A stretch of DNA of 64,000 bases from Gordonibacter faecis (GCF_030077735.1 NZ_JASJEU010000003.1:1-64000); one strand, 5' to 3'. Counted from the first letter of the stretch, positions 16,868 to 25,920 are shown. Notes: a model not told the origin generated them from the sequence alone. Program-made: numbers and translations.

Positions 16868-17980
16868 GTGGATCTCTCGATATTTACGACACCCGAAGCC
16901 TGGATCAGCCTGATCTCCCTTATCTTTTTGGAGATAGTACTCGGTGTGGACAACCTGGTGTTCATTTCCATCACCACCAACCGTCTTCCCGAAGACAAGC
17001 AGCACATTGGTCGCAAGCTCGGTTTGGCGGGCGCGCTCGTGATGCGCATCGTGTTTTTGTGCTTCGCGTCCTACCTGGTGCATATGACCACGGCGCTGTT
17101 CACCGTGGATTTGGGCCCCTATCAGCACGGGTTCTCCGTGCGTGACCTCGTGTTGCTCATTGGTGGCGCTTACCTTATATATAAAGGTATCTCAGAACTT
17201 GTTGACATGCTGCGCCTCACCGAGATCAAAGCCGAGCACTGCGAGGAACACAAGGCGCTGCACATGATCACGTTGCCGCAGGCCGTGGGCACTATCATGG
17301 TGATGGACCTGGTGTTTTCCATTGACTCGGTCATTACGGCCGTGGGCATGGCCGACCACCTTATCATCATGATTATTGCTGTCATGCTGGCGGTTATCCT
17401 CATGATGGTCTTCATCGATCCTATTTCAAACTTCATCAACGGCCACCCGGAAATGAAGATGCTCGCGCTGACGTTTATCGTGGCCATCGGTGCGCTCTTG
17501 GTGATGGATGCCGCCGGCTTCCACACGGGTATTGAGCTTTTGCACATGCCGTTGGAGAAGCTCATCGTGTACTTCGCCATGGTGTTCTGCATTGTGCTGG
17601 AGCTTATTCAGATGCGTTACAACGCGAACTTCCTCGCGTGGCGCAAAGAGCGCTGGGCGAATGAGACGGCTGCGCAGATTGAGACCGTGCGCAGCGAAAT
17701 GATGGAGCAGATGGAGCGCGAGGCGGCTGCCGACAAAACGGCGAAGACGGAGTCTCAGAAGAGCGACGAGCCGCGGCCTGAGCGCATCACGCCGGTTATT
17801 ATTGGCAACAACGTATATGTGATGATGCCCATGGCCGGCGAAGATGCCGCGTCGTTTAAGGAGCTCATGGCCAGCTCCACCTCGGCAGGCGACACGTTCT
17901 CCCAGCCCCTCGAAATCGACGCGGGCAATGTGGAAGTAAAAGACGCCGAGCCCACGTACGAGGAACCCGCGAGCAAGTAA
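16868..17980 (+). CDS. TerC/Alx family membrane protein (probable Mn2+ exporter)
   Basis: A 370-residue protein with seven to nine membrane segments. Two acidic intramembrane motifs typical of TerC, GVDNLVFISI (D28) and FSIDSVITAVGM (about 143-154), are present. A hydrophilic C-terminal tail of about 100 residues follows, rich in Glu, Lys and Ala and unlike the core. The GTG start at 16868 has AAGGAG 11 bases upstream; the longer ORF runs back through the riboswitch and is rejected. Control by a yybP-ykoY-type leader makes manganese homeostasis the likely role, since Alx-type proteins export Mn2+. Tellurite resistance is the older family label. Confidence 0.88.
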   Translation: MDLSIFTTPEAWISLISLIFLEIVLGVDNLVFISITTNRLPEDKQHIGRKLGLAGALVMRIVFLCFASYLVHMTTALFTVDLGPYQHGFSVRDLVLLIGGAYLIYKGISELVDMLRLTEIKAEHCEEHKALHMITLPQAVGTIMVMDLVFSIDSVITAVGMADHLIIMIIAVMLAVILMMVFIDPISNFINGHPEMKMLALTFIVAIGALLVMDAAGFHTGIELLHMPLEKLIVYFAMVFCIVLELIQMRYNANFLAWRKERWANETAAQIETVRSEMMEQMEREAAADKTAKTESQKSDEPRPERITPVIIGNNVYVMMPMAGEDAASFKELMASSTSAGDTFSQPLEIDAGNVEVKDAEPTYEEPASK

Positions 17981-18013
17981 GCACTGCCTCGCAGGTTAAC
18001 TGTGGGGGCTGTG

Positions 18014-18045
18014 GAATGCGGCGGCGAGTCTGCGCCGCCGCATTC
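18014..18045 (+). terminator. GC-rich hairpin after terC
   Basis: A perfect 13-bp stem (18014-18026 with 18033-18045) lies 34 bases after the terC stop. There is no T run, so termination would be weak or factor-dependent. Confidence 0.4.
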
Positions 18046-18055
18046 CTCGCTTCGC

Positions 18056-18386
18056 AAAAAGTGTGACGCGCTTCGCGCTCCTGATTACACCAAGAGGCGA
18101 CCAACATCCCTACCCTTATGACGCGGGCTGACTGACTTGAAGGCGATATCTTACAATTGGGGCTACCCCCGTAGGGATGCACTCCAGTGCATCCGTTCGC
18201 GCGAAGCGCGAAAACGCAGGTCGTGCTCGTATTCTCCGCCTAGCGGCGGAGCGGGTGCTCTGGAGAGCACCCCTACGGAGGTTACCGTTCTTGTGAGAAA
18301 AACTTACAAGTATGCGCCCTCGTCATAGGGACAGGGAAAAGAGATACCTTGCGGTTTAATCAGTAGCGCGAAGCGCGTCACACTTT
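18056..18386. repeat. RAYT-linked repeat unit R1
   Basis: A 331-bp unit with imperfect terminal inverted repeats starting aagtgtgacgcgcttcgcgc at the left and its reverse complement at the right. Similarity extends about 60 bases inward, to the ttatgacgcgggc region. Internal hairpins share a CTCCAG or CTGGAG loop inside different stems: ggatgca-ctccag-tgcatcc at 18175-18194 and gggtgct-ctggag-agcaccc at 18253-18272. It lies just upstream of the RAYT gene and fills the gap after terC. Confidence 0.75.
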
Positions 18387-18412
18387 CCCTCTATGCGTGC
18401 TACCATACATTT

Positions 18413-18931
18413 ATGACTTATGAAGTAAGAAATTCTTTGCGGCTCAGGAGTTGGGATTATTCGAATCCTGGCTGTTATTTTGTCACTGCTTGTACTTTCG
18501 AGCGATTGCCTCTGTTTGGTTATATTGAGGTGATTGATGAGGGCTTTTCGCACATGGCTAGGATGCGCTTGAGTGACCAAGGTCGTTTGTGTAAGTCTGC
18601 CATTTTGTCCGCCAGCGAAACGTATGGGCAAGTAGATGTCGATACCTTTGTTGTCATGCCTAATCACATTCACTTGCTTGTTCATCTTCAAGATAGTTTG
18701 CAAGATGGTACCCCTCGGAGTTTGCTGTCTCGATTTGTGGGATTTATTAAGGGACGCGTTACCCGTGAGGCGCGAAAGACATGGCCCGAAGCGCAGATTT
18801 GGCAGAAATACTTTTATGACCATGTTGTAAGAGATGAAGCCGATTATCTGCGCATTTGGGAATACATCGAGAATAATCCCGCACGTTGGGCGCAGGATCG
18901 CTATTGGTTTGACGAAGGGGATGGGCAGTAA
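18413..18931 (+). CDS. REP-associated tyrosine transposase (RAYT, Y1_Tnp)
   Basis: A 172-residue single-strand DNA transposase of the IS200/IS605-related RAYT family. The HUH motif is H85-I86-H87 in MPNHIHLLV. The catalytic tyrosine is most likely Y135 in QKYFYDHVVRDE, followed by the conserved EYIENNPARW segment. Codon use is more AT-rich than its neighbours, which fits transfer. No ribosome site is visible at ATG 18413, so expression is probably low. It is flanked by repeat units R1 and R2, the usual arrangement for a RAYT and the palindromes it moves. Confidence 0.9.
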   Translation: MTYEVRNSLRLRSWDYSNPGCYFVTACTFERLPLFGYIEVIDEGFSHMARMRLSDQGRLCKSAILSASETYGQVDVDTFVVMPNHIHLLVHLQDSLQDGTPRSLLSRFVGFIKGRVTREARKTWPEAQIWQKYFYDHVVRDEADYLRIWEYIENNPARWAQDRYWFDEGDGQ

Positions 18932-18954
18932 GCAGAAATCTCCCAACGCAGATC

Positions 18955-19283
18955 AAGTGTGACGCGCTCACGCGCTGGCTAGTACACCATAAGATGATCA
19001 ACATCCCTATCCTTACAACGCGGGTTGACTGACCTGTAGGCGTTAACTTGCAAGAGGCATAACCTCCGTAGGGACGCTCTCCAGCGTCCGTTCGCGCGAA
19101 GCGCGAAAATGCAGGTCACGGTTGCATTCTCCGCCTTCGGCGGAGCGGATGCACTGGAGTGCATCCCTCACGGGGGTAACCTAACAGGTAAGGTTAACGT
19201 TATCTGCGTATGCCCGCGTCATAATGCAAGGGTAGGCGGGGGTCTTCTGGCGTAATCAGCAGCGCGAAGCGCGTCACACTTTT
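18955..19283. repeat. RAYT-linked repeat unit R2
   Basis: A 329-bp unit with the same organisation as R1: terminal inverted repeats (aagtgtgacgcgc at left, gcgcgtcacactt at right), the cttacaacgcggg segment, and two CTCCAG/CTGGAG-loop hairpins (19072-19088 and 19147-19166) with different stems. Together with R1 it brackets the transposase. It fills the 382-bp gap before the diacylglycerol kinase gene. Confidence 0.75.
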
Positions 19284-19313
19284 GTTGCGCGGGGGCTTTT
19301 GCAGTCCCCTCAA

Positions 19314-20237
19314 CTACGCTTCACTTACTCCTTCTGCGAAGAGGCTGTAGCCTTCTTCGGAGATGAAGAAGCGGGCGGCGCGGCGCATGATGTGGGCGGT
19401 GAAGGGGGTGGTGAGGCGCGTTGCCTCGCCATCGTACTGCACCTCCATGGGCGGGTCAGCCTCCACACGCACCTCACTGGCGCGGTGCAACTCCAGCGAA
19501 TCGGTGCGGTCGGGGAAGTCGCCGCCGCGGTCGAGCAGCCCCGCGAACAGGGCGGGGATCAGCTCAAAGGCGTTTTGCGCTTTCAGTACCACCACGTCAA
19601 ACACCCCGTCGCGCGGCTCGTTTTCGTGCGTGACCGTGATGTCGAACTGGATCTTTGAGAAGTTCACCAACAGGATACCAAGGCCCTCACTTTCCACCTC
19701 TTCGCCATCAAGCGTCAGCTTGAACTTGGAGGTTTGCGGAAGCGGGTTGGCAATGGCGGCCGAAAGGTACGCCATGGGCCCCAGCAGGCGCTTCGCGGGT
19801 GCGGCGCCGTGCATGATGGCGGCATCGTAGCCCGCCCCGGCCATGATGCCAAAGCCGAAGCGGCGGTCGTCTACCTCTATTTCACCCAGGTCGAAGTCGA
19901 GCGTGCGATCCTCGCGCACCAGCTTTGCGAGTGCGTGGGGCTCAAGCGGCGAAGCCAGGTTGAGCGCAAGCAAATTCGCCGTGCCAGCGGGGAAGGGCAG
20001 GATGGGCACGCCGGTGTTCGCCAGCCGGTAGCTCACCGTGGCTACCGTGCCGTCGCCGCCGCTTGCCACCACGGCGTCGAAGTCCTCGGCATCGTGGAGT
20101 AAATCGCGCACGTCGGTGGTGCCGTCGGTTGAGCGGATGCACACCTCGTCGCCATCACACACGAACGAACGGATGAAATCGTACACGGCTCCTTCGCCGA
20201 AGCCCGACGCGAGGTTATTGATGACGAGCAGTTTCAC
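19314..20237 (-). CDS. Diacylglycerol/lipid kinase family protein
   Basis: A 307-residue soluble lipid kinase (DagK/YegS family) that phosphorylates diacylglycerol or a related lipid with ATP. The catalytic GGDGT motif lies at residues 60-64, followed by the FPAGTANLLA substrate-loop motif near residue 85. The C-terminal half is the usual beta-sandwich with D/E-rich metal-binding turns. The GTG at 20237 follows GGAAGGGAAACC; 20 extra in-frame residues upstream lack a ribosome site. It is divergent from the RNase D gene. The lipid substrate is not determined. Confidence 0.85.
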   Translation of the reverse strand: MKLLVINNLASGFGEGAVYDFIRSFVCDGDEVCIRSTDGTTDVRDLLHDAEDFDAVVASGGDGTVATVSYRLANTGVPILPFPAGTANLLALNLASPLEPHALAKLVREDRTLDFDLGEIEVDDRRFGFGIMAGAGYDAAIMHGAAPAKRLLGPMAYLSAAIANPLPQTSKFKLTLDGEEVESEGLGILLVNFSKIQFDITVTHENEPRDGVFDVVVLKAQNAFELIPALFAGLLDRGGDFPDRTDSLELHRASEVRVEADPPMEVQYDGEATRLTTPFTAHIMRRAARFFISEEGYSLFAEGVSEA

Positions 20238-20314
20238 GGTTTCCCTTCCCGATGGTTTGCTATGATGGCATGGTACAACATGAGGCGCGGATGACAAGGC
20301 AGGGAATCTCGTAC

Positions 20315-21466
20315 ATGTATATTGCTACTCAAGAAAACCTCGTGGCGTTTGTTGAACGCGCCCGTACGTCGAATGTGCTCGCCATCGATACCGAGTTCCT
20401 CCGAGAGAAAACGTACTACGCAAAGTTGTGCCTGCTCCAGCTGGCGACCGATGACGAGGTGGTCATTGTTGACCCGTTTGAGGTGGACGACCTTTCCGTG
20501 TTGGTGCCTCTGCTGTTGGACGAAAACATGGTGAAGCTGTTCCACGCCGGTGGACAGGATTTGGAAATTATCCTGCGTGAAGTGGGCGTATTGCCGCGTC
20601 CCATCTTCGACACGCAGATTGCCGCCGCACTGCTGGGGCACACGCAGCAAATTGGCTATGCGGCGCTTGTGCATGCGGAATGCGGGGTGTCGCTCAAGAA
20701 GATTGACTCGTTCACTGACTGGTCGCGTCGGCCACTTTCGGCCTCGCAGCGCGATTATGCGGCCGATGATGTGGTGTATCTGCCGCGCCTCTACAACAGC
20801 ATGCGCGCGGCGCTCATCAAGAAGGGGCGCCTGTCCTGGCTTGACCACGACTTCGCGGAGTTGTCTGACCCCAAGCGTTACGAGACGAACGAGCGCGACC
20901 GCTACCGCCGGTTGAAGCGCGTGTCGCAGTTGTCGCGCCGGCAGCTGTCCGCCGCGCGCGAGGTGGCGGCGTGGCGCGAGCTGGAGGCGCAGCGCCGCGA
21001 CGTGCCGCGCAAATGGGTGATCACCGACGAGCAGATTGTGGAAGCCTGCAAGCGTGAGGCGCGCACAATTGACGAGCTGTTTATGGTGCGCGGCATGTCC
21101 GAGCGCCTGTCCACCAAGGACGCGCGCGCCGTGGTGAGCCTCATGGCCTCGGCGCTCGATGCGCCGCCCGACACGTGGCCCGAGATGGATCGCTGTTCGA
21201 AAAGCGAGCCGAATGTTGATGCGGAACTCGACCTCATGAGCGCCATCGTGCGCCTGCGCTCTAAGCAGCACGGCATTGCGTTTCCCACGCTGGCCAGCCA
21301 CGATGACCTTGCGCGCGTGGCGCGCGGCTACCGCGAAGATATCGACCTTCTGCGCGGCTGGCGCCGCACCATTGTGGGTGAGGAACTGCTGGAGTTGCTG
21401 GAAGGGCGGCTTGCGCTCAGCTTGCGTGAGGGCGAGTTGGTTATCGAGGGCCATAACCCCGCCTAG
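20315..21466 (+). CDS. rnd: Ribonuclease D family 3'-5' exonuclease
   Basis: A 383-residue exoribonuclease that trims tRNA and other RNA 3' ends. DEDDy residues are visible: D25 and E27 in AIDTEF, the GGQDLEIIL motif with D82, and a YAADD motif near residue 160. An HRDC domain (about 215-290) follows and a second helical domain reaches the C-terminus. ATG 20315 has AGGGAA 8 bases upstream; ATG 20291 would add 8 residues and cannot be excluded. The domain order matches full-length bacterial RNase D. Confidence 0.85.
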   Translation: MYIATQENLVAFVERARTSNVLAIDTEFLREKTYYAKLCLLQLATDDEVVIVDPFEVDDLSVLVPLLLDENMVKLFHAGGQDLEIILREVGVLPRPIFDTQIAAALLGHTQQIGYAALVHAECGVSLKKIDSFTDWSRRPLSASQRDYAADDVVYLPRLYNSMRAALIKKGRLSWLDHDFAELSDPKRYETNERDRYRRLKRVSQLSRRQLSAAREVAAWRELEAQRRDVPRKWVITDEQIVEACKREARTIDELFMVRGMSERLSTKDARAVVSLMASALDAPPDTWPEMDRCSKSEPNVDAELDLMSAIVRLRSKQHGIAFPTLASHDDLARVARGYREDIDLLRGWRRTIVGEELLELLEGRLALSLREGELVIEGHNPA

Positions 21467-21665
21467 GACGGCGTAACGTGCGCTGCGGCACCGTTGCGGC
21501 GCGGTTGCAACTAGTTCACGAATTGGCAACAAGCGTTTGGTGATTCAGCGGTGTTTGCAAGCCGTTTTTCGCCCGCATTCGGGCTCCGGTATACTACGGA
21601 TGTACGTATAAAAGCGGCCCTGCGTGGCCGCGCGAGACTATTCCTCTGAAGGAGTGGTGTAAACC

Positions 21666-22340
21666 ATGTTCTACGGATTCGATGCGAGCTATTTGGCGCT
21701 CATCGTGGTGACGCTGGTCATTGGCCTGGGTGCCACGTGGTACGTCAATTCCCAGCTGAAGAAGTACACGCATGTGCCGGTGTCCAACGGGCTGACGGGC
21801 GCGGAGGCGGCGCGACGGATGCTGGCGTACTACGGCATCACGAACGTTGAGATTCGCCGCGGCGGGCCTGGTCAAGACTTCTTTGACCCGCGCACGAACT
21901 CGGTGACGCTCTCGGCAGACGCCTACGATGGACGGTCGATCACGGCCACGGCCACGGCCTGCCACGAGGTGGGTCATGCGTGCCAGTATGCCCAGAATTA
22001 TGCGCCCATGAAGATTCGCGGCGCGCTGGTTCCCGTGGTGAACCTTGCGTCAAACGCCTGGATTTTCCTGCTGCTTATCGGCATCCTTATGAGCTTCCCC
22101 TCGCTTATCACGCTCGCCATTATTTTGTATGCGGTGGCAGTGCTTTTCCAGGTGGTTACCCTGCCGGTTGAGTTCAACGCCTCGCGTCGCGCGATGACGT
22201 ACATGAACACCATCGGACTTCCGCAGGGCGAGCAGGCGGGTGCCTTTAGCGTGCTGCGTGCCTGCGCGTTCACCTACGTGGCGGCGGCGCTCACCTCCAT
22301 CCTGCAGCTTTTGTGGCTGCTTGGTCAGAACCGCGAATAG
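21666..22340 (+). CDS. YugP-type zinc metallopeptidase (membrane)
   Basis: A 224-residue membrane protein with the zincin motif HEVGHA (H100, E101, H104) and three to four membrane helices. An N-terminal helix at 8-26 precedes the soluble catalytic part, and two or three helices follow it. The length and layout match the YugP/peptidase_MX family, whose substrates are unknown. The ATG at 21666 follows AAGGAGTGG. A TATACT box at 21590-21595 may be its promoter. The short gap to xseA suggests one operon. Confidence 0.85.
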   Translation: MFYGFDASYLALIVVTLVIGLGATWYVNSQLKKYTHVPVSNGLTGAEAARRMLAYYGITNVEIRRGGPGQDFFDPRTNSVTLSADAYDGRSITATATACHEVGHACQYAQNYAPMKIRGALVPVVNLASNAWIFLLLIGILMSFPSLITLAIILYAVAVLFQVVTLPVEFNASRRAMTYMNTIGLPQGEQAGAFSVLRACAFTYVAAALTSILQLLWLLGQNRE

Positions 22341-22349
22341 CGGCGCGCC

Positions 22350-23801
22350 ATGGGGGAGCGAGGAGAAGGGGGTCGCGCGAACGTAGATGCGGCACTGAGC
22401 CGTGCCCGCGCTGCGACCTCGGGAACTGCCGGTGGTGAATCTCGGGACGCGCAAACGCTGTCGGTGTCGGCGGCGATGGCGCTTGCGAAAGGCGCGCTGG
22501 AAGGCGTGGTGGTACGCCTTGTGGGCGAAGTGTCCGAGGTGTCGTGCAAGCCGGGCTACAAGGCCGCCTATTTCACGGTGAAAGACAAGAGTGCGTCGTT
22601 GCCGTGCATGATGTGGAACAACCGCTACGAGGCCTCGGGTGTGCGCTTGGTCGTGGGTCAGCTGGTGGAGTTGACCGGCCGTTTTACGCTCTATGCGCCG
22701 AAAGGGCGCATGAATTTCGATGTGTTTTCCCTCTCGCTGGCGGGCGAGGGTATGCTGCGCCAGCAGGTGGCCGACCTGGCCCGCAAGCTGGAAGCCGAAG
22801 GGCTCATGCGCGCCGAGCGCAAGCGGCCGCTGCCGAAACTGCCGCAGTGTATTGGGCTTGTGACCTCGCCGCGCGGTGCGGCCGTGCACGACGTTTTGCG
22901 CACGCTGCGCCGTCGTTTCCCGCTGGCGCGCGTGCTGGTGGCCGGCGTGCCGGTAGAAGGCCGTGAGGCACCAGCGCGTATAGTTGAGGGTATCCGGTGC
23001 GTGTGTGCTGCGGGTGCTGAAATGGTGCTGGTGGTGCGCGGCGGTGGCTCGTTTGAGGACCTCATGCCATTCAACGACGAGGGGCTGGCGCGCGCCATTG
23101 CGGCGTGCCCTGTGCCTGTGGTGACGGGCATTGGCCATGAGCCGGACACCTCCATCGCCGACATGGTGGCCGACCTGCGTGCTTCTACGCCCACGGCCGC
23201 AGCTGAGGCGGCGGCGCCGGCGCGCGAGAGTTTGGAGCGCTTCTTCGAGGCGCGGGCGCGCTCGCTTTCCACCTGTGTTGCGCGCTCTCTGGAGCGCGAA
23301 GGTGCCGCGCTTTCTCGGCTGGCTGACCGGCCGGTATTCTGTGACGCAACCTTGCTGTTTGCGATGGAAGCCCAGACGCTCGATATCTACGCCGACCGTC
23401 TGGCGCGCTCCCTTCCGCGGGCACTTGAGCGCGATGGGGCGGCCTTGGCGGCGGCTCGCGCACGCCTTACTCATATGTTGCCGCGTGCGACGGAGCGCGA
23501 GCGGGCGCGTGTTGAATCGCTGCGCGGCCGCCTCATTGTGCGCGGCGGTGAGATGATTGCGCCGTACCGCGCCCAGACGGGTATTGCGGCTGCTCGCCTG
23601 CATGACCTTTCGCCACTGGCCATCATTGGGCGCGGCTATGCGGTGGCGCGCACCGAAGAGGGCGCGGTGGTGAAGAGCGTGGATCAGGCTCCGCCCGGCG
23701 CACCTGTTGTGGTGGCTGTAGCTGATGGTGAACTGGCATGTCGCGTGGAGGAAACGCGGCACATCGAGACGACCGTACTTACGTGGGAGGAGAAAGCATG
23801 A
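22350..23801 (+). CDS. xseA: Exodeoxyribonuclease VII large subunit
   Basis: A 483-residue protein with an N-terminal OB-fold (about 35-135), a central catalytic domain with GLVTSPRGAAVHD near residue 170 and VRGGGSFEDLMPFND near residue 232, and a long coiled-coil-like alpha-helical C-terminal region ending in IIGRGYAV. With XseB it degrades single-stranded DNA from both ends. The first 35 residues are Ala/Gly-rich and not conserved. The stop overlaps the xseB start (ATGA). Confidence 0.93.
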   Translation: MGERGEGGRANVDAALSRARAATSGTAGGESRDAQTLSVSAAMALAKGALEGVVVRLVGEVSEVSCKPGYKAAYFTVKDKSASLPCMMWNNRYEASGVRLVVGQLVELTGRFTLYAPKGRMNFDVFSLSLAGEGMLRQQVADLARKLEAEGLMRAERKRPLPKLPQCIGLVTSPRGAAVHDVLRTLRRRFPLARVLVAGVPVEGREAPARIVEGIRCVCAAGAEMVLVVRGGGSFEDLMPFNDEGLARAIAACPVPVVTGIGHEPDTSIADMVADLRASTPTAAAEAAAPARESLERFFEARARSLSTCVARSLEREGAALSRLADRPVFCDATLLFAMEAQTLDIYADRLARSLPRALERDGAALAAARARLTHMLPRATERERARVESLRGRLIVRGGEMIAPYRAQTGIAAARLHDLSPLAIIGRGYAVARTEEGAVVKSVDQAPPGAPVVVAVADGELACRVEETRHIETTVLTWEEKA

Positions 23802-24046
23802 CCGAGCAAAAGCCTATCGAGGAAATGACGTTTCGCGAGGCTATGGCTGAGTTGGACGGCATCGTGGGGGTGCTGGAGAGCAACACGCTGGAGCTGGAAG
23901 ACAGCCTGAAAAGCTACGAGCGCGGCGTTGCTTTGCTTGCGGCCTTGCAGGGCCGGCTCGCCGAGGCGCAGCAGAAGGTTGACGTGCTGATGGGCGAACT
24001 TGTAGGCGAAGCGGACGACGCATCGCGTGATTCTAGCTTGTCTTAG
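23798..24046 (+). CDS. xseB: Exodeoxyribonuclease VII small subunit
   Basis: An 82-residue helical protein with the XseB pattern FREAMAELDGIV, then LELEDSLKSYERG. Several copies wrap the XseA coiled coil. ATG 23798 overlaps the xseA stop and has a GGGAGGAG ribosome site, so the 20-residue upstream extension is rejected. Confidence 0.92.
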   Translation: MTEQKPIEEMTFREAMAELDGIVGVLESNTLELEDSLKSYERGVALLAALQGRLAEAQQKVDVLMGELVGEADDASRDSSLS

Positions 24047-24060
24047 AGAAGGGGTTTATT

Positions 24061-24411
24061 ATGCGTAAAGATGATTGCTTGTTCTGCAAGATTGTGGCGG
24101 GGGAGATTCCTTCGACGAAGGTGTATGAGGATGACCGCGTGCTCGCGTTTGAGGATGTCAACCCACAGATGCCCGTACACACGCTCATTGTGCCGAAGAA
24201 CCACTACGACAACATCGGGGATGGCATTCCCGATGAAGAGATGGGCTATCTGTTCAACACCGTGAAAAAGGTGGCCGAGATCAAGGGCATTGCCGAGAGC
24301 GGCTACCGCGTTATCGTGAACACCAACGACGATGCCCAGCAGACCGTGCATCATATTCACGTCCATGTGCTCGGCGGCGCGCCCATGAACTCTGGTAATC
24401 CTTCGAAGTAA
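24061..24411 (+). CDS. HIT family nucleotide-binding hydrolase (HinT-like)
   Basis: A 116-residue histidine triad protein. It begins with the CLFCKIVAGEIPS motif of the HinT branch and carries the triad HHIHVHVLGG near residues 98-107. HinT-type enzymes hydrolyse adenosine phosphoramidates. It follows xseB by 14 bases with GAAGGGG as ribosome site and is probably cotranscribed with it. Confidence 0.9.
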   Translation: MRKDDCLFCKIVAGEIPSTKVYEDDRVLAFEDVNPQMPVHTLIVPKNHYDNIGDGIPDEEMGYLFNTVKKVAEIKGIAESGYRVIVNTNDDAQQTVHHIHVHVLGGAPMNSGNPSK

Positions 24412-24546
24412 CTGGTGAAGTAACCTCAAGCCTTTTCGGTGAGTGGCACGCCGTTTGCCGAAACATAGGGGGCCAATCATTCGATGACCATATCGCATCC
24501 GTACAATTGTTAATTTAGGGAATAACACCTAAAAGGAGGCGGGTCG

Positions 24547-25767
24547 TTGAACGTACTAGTTATCAATGCAGGATCATCTTCCTTGAAATATCAGCTGGTG
24601 AACGTGGAAAATCACCAACTGCTCGCCAAGGGTATTTGTGAGCGCGTGGGTTCTGCCGAGGCGTTTCACAAGCACGGGCTGGATAAAAACGAAGTGGTCA
24701 TCGACGCGAAGATGGCCGACCACGACGACGCAATGGCACTGGTGTTGGAGTCGCTCACAAGCGGCGCGACGAAGGCCATTGAATCGCTGGATGAAATTGA
24801 CGCGGTGGGGCACCGCATCGTGCAGGGCGGCAAATACTTTGACCGCTCGGTGCTCATCGACGACGACGTCATCAGCAAGATTGACGAGTTGGCCGAGCTC
24901 GCACCTCTGCACAACAAGGCGGCACTCATGGGCATCCATGCCTGCCTCAAGCACATGCCGGACGTGCCTATGGTGGCAGTGTTCGACACGTCGTTTTTCC
25001 AGACGCTGCCGCCGAAGGCCTACATGTACCCCTTGCCCTACGAGCTGTACGAAAAGTACGCCATCCGCAAGTACGGCGCGCACGGTACGTCGCACCGCTA
25101 CATCTCCGAGCGCGCGGCAGTGGTGCTCGACGAACCGCTTGAGGACCTGAAGCTCATCACCTGCCACCTGGGCAACGGCTGCTCCATCAGCGCCATCGAC
25201 CACGGCGTGGCGGTGGACACCTCCATGGGCCTCACGCCGCTTGACGGCCTCATGATGGGTACGCGCTGCGGCGCCATCGACCCGGCCATCGTGCCGTTCG
25301 TCATGGAACACGAGAACCTCACGCCCGCTGAGATGAACGACCTTATGAACAAGAAGTCGGGTTTGCTTGGCATTTCCGGCATCTCCAACGACCTGCGCAG
25401 TGTGCGCGACGCCTCCGAGAAGGGCGACGAGCGCGCCATGCTGGCCTACGACATGTACTCCAACTCGGTGAAGAAGTACATCGGCCAGTACATCGCCGTC
25501 ATGGGTGGCGTGGACGCCATCGTGCTCACGGCCGGCGTGGGCGAGAACTGCGAGAAGATGCGCCGCATGATTTTCACGGGCCTGCAGCCGCTCGGCATCA
25601 TTCTCGACGAAGAGAAGAACCGCCAGCGCGGCTTCGAGCGCGAGATTTCGTCCGACAACTCGCAGGTGAAGATCATTATCATCCCCACCAACGAGGAATA
25701 CATGATCGCCCGCGACACCTATGAAATAGTTCACGAACGCGTCAACGAACCACTTTTTACTGAGTAA
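24547..25767 (+). CDS. ackA: Acetate kinase
   Basis: A 406-residue ASKHA-fold kinase converting acetyl phosphate and ADP to acetate and ATP. It has the N-terminal LVINAGSSSLKYQL, the VFDTSFFQ motif near residue 148, GAHGTSHRY near 178 and HLGNGCS near 208. It starts at TTG 24547 behind an AAAAGGAGG ribosome site. It converges with pta, an unusual layout since the two are often cotranscribed in the order pta-ackA. Together they form the acetate-producing fermentation branch. Confidence 0.95.
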   Translation: MNVLVINAGSSSLKYQLVNVENHQLLAKGICERVGSAEAFHKHGLDKNEVVIDAKMADHDDAMALVLESLTSGATKAIESLDEIDAVGHRIVQGGKYFDRSVLIDDDVISKIDELAELAPLHNKAALMGIHACLKHMPDVPMVAVFDTSFFQTLPPKAYMYPLPYELYEKYAIRKYGAHGTSHRYISERAAVVLDEPLEDLKLITCHLGNGCSISAIDHGVAVDTSMGLTPLDGLMMGTRCGAIDPAIVPFVMEHENLTPAEMNDLMNKKSGLLGISGISNDLRSVRDASEKGDERAMLAYDMYSNSVKKYIGQYIAVMGGVDAIVLTAGVGENCEKMRRMIFTGLQPLGIILDEEKNRQRGFEREISSDNSQVKIIIIPTNEEYMIARDTYEIVHERVNEPLFTE

Positions 25768-25771
25768 ATAA

Positions 25772-25897
25772 TTTTGTCATCCTGAGCGAGCGAAGCGAGT
25801 CGAAGGATCCCGTGTGGTGCCAGCAGTGAGACTTCCTGCTATCGCCGCTCGGGATCCTTCGACTACGCGCCTGCGGCGCTCCGCTCAGGATGACAAC
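25772..25897. repeat. Long inverted repeat of the gtcatcctgagc type between ackA and pta
   Basis: A left arm (about 25774-25811, tgtcatcctgagc to tcgaaggatccc) and a right arm (about 25850-25896, gggatccttcga to gctcaggatgac) form a hairpin with arms of about 40 bases. This sequence type is widespread in unrelated bacterial genomes. A degenerate partial copy lies at about 35584-35637. Placed between convergent genes, it may act as a bidirectional terminator. Confidence 0.75.
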
Positions 25898-25920
25898 GGG
25901 GGTTACACCCGGTGAAACTC

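Noticed and set aside
18056..19283. CRISPR array in the repeat-rich area around the RAYT
   Set aside because: Repeats are inverted, long and few, without regular direct repeats or spacers.
22050..23762. 570-residue ORF on the minus strand across xseA
   Set aside because: A shadow of xseA with a His/Arg-rich composition typical of the antisense frame, and no ribosome site.
24574..25734. 386-residue ORF on the minus strand across ackA
   Set aside because: Valine- and histidine-rich antisense shadow of ackA.
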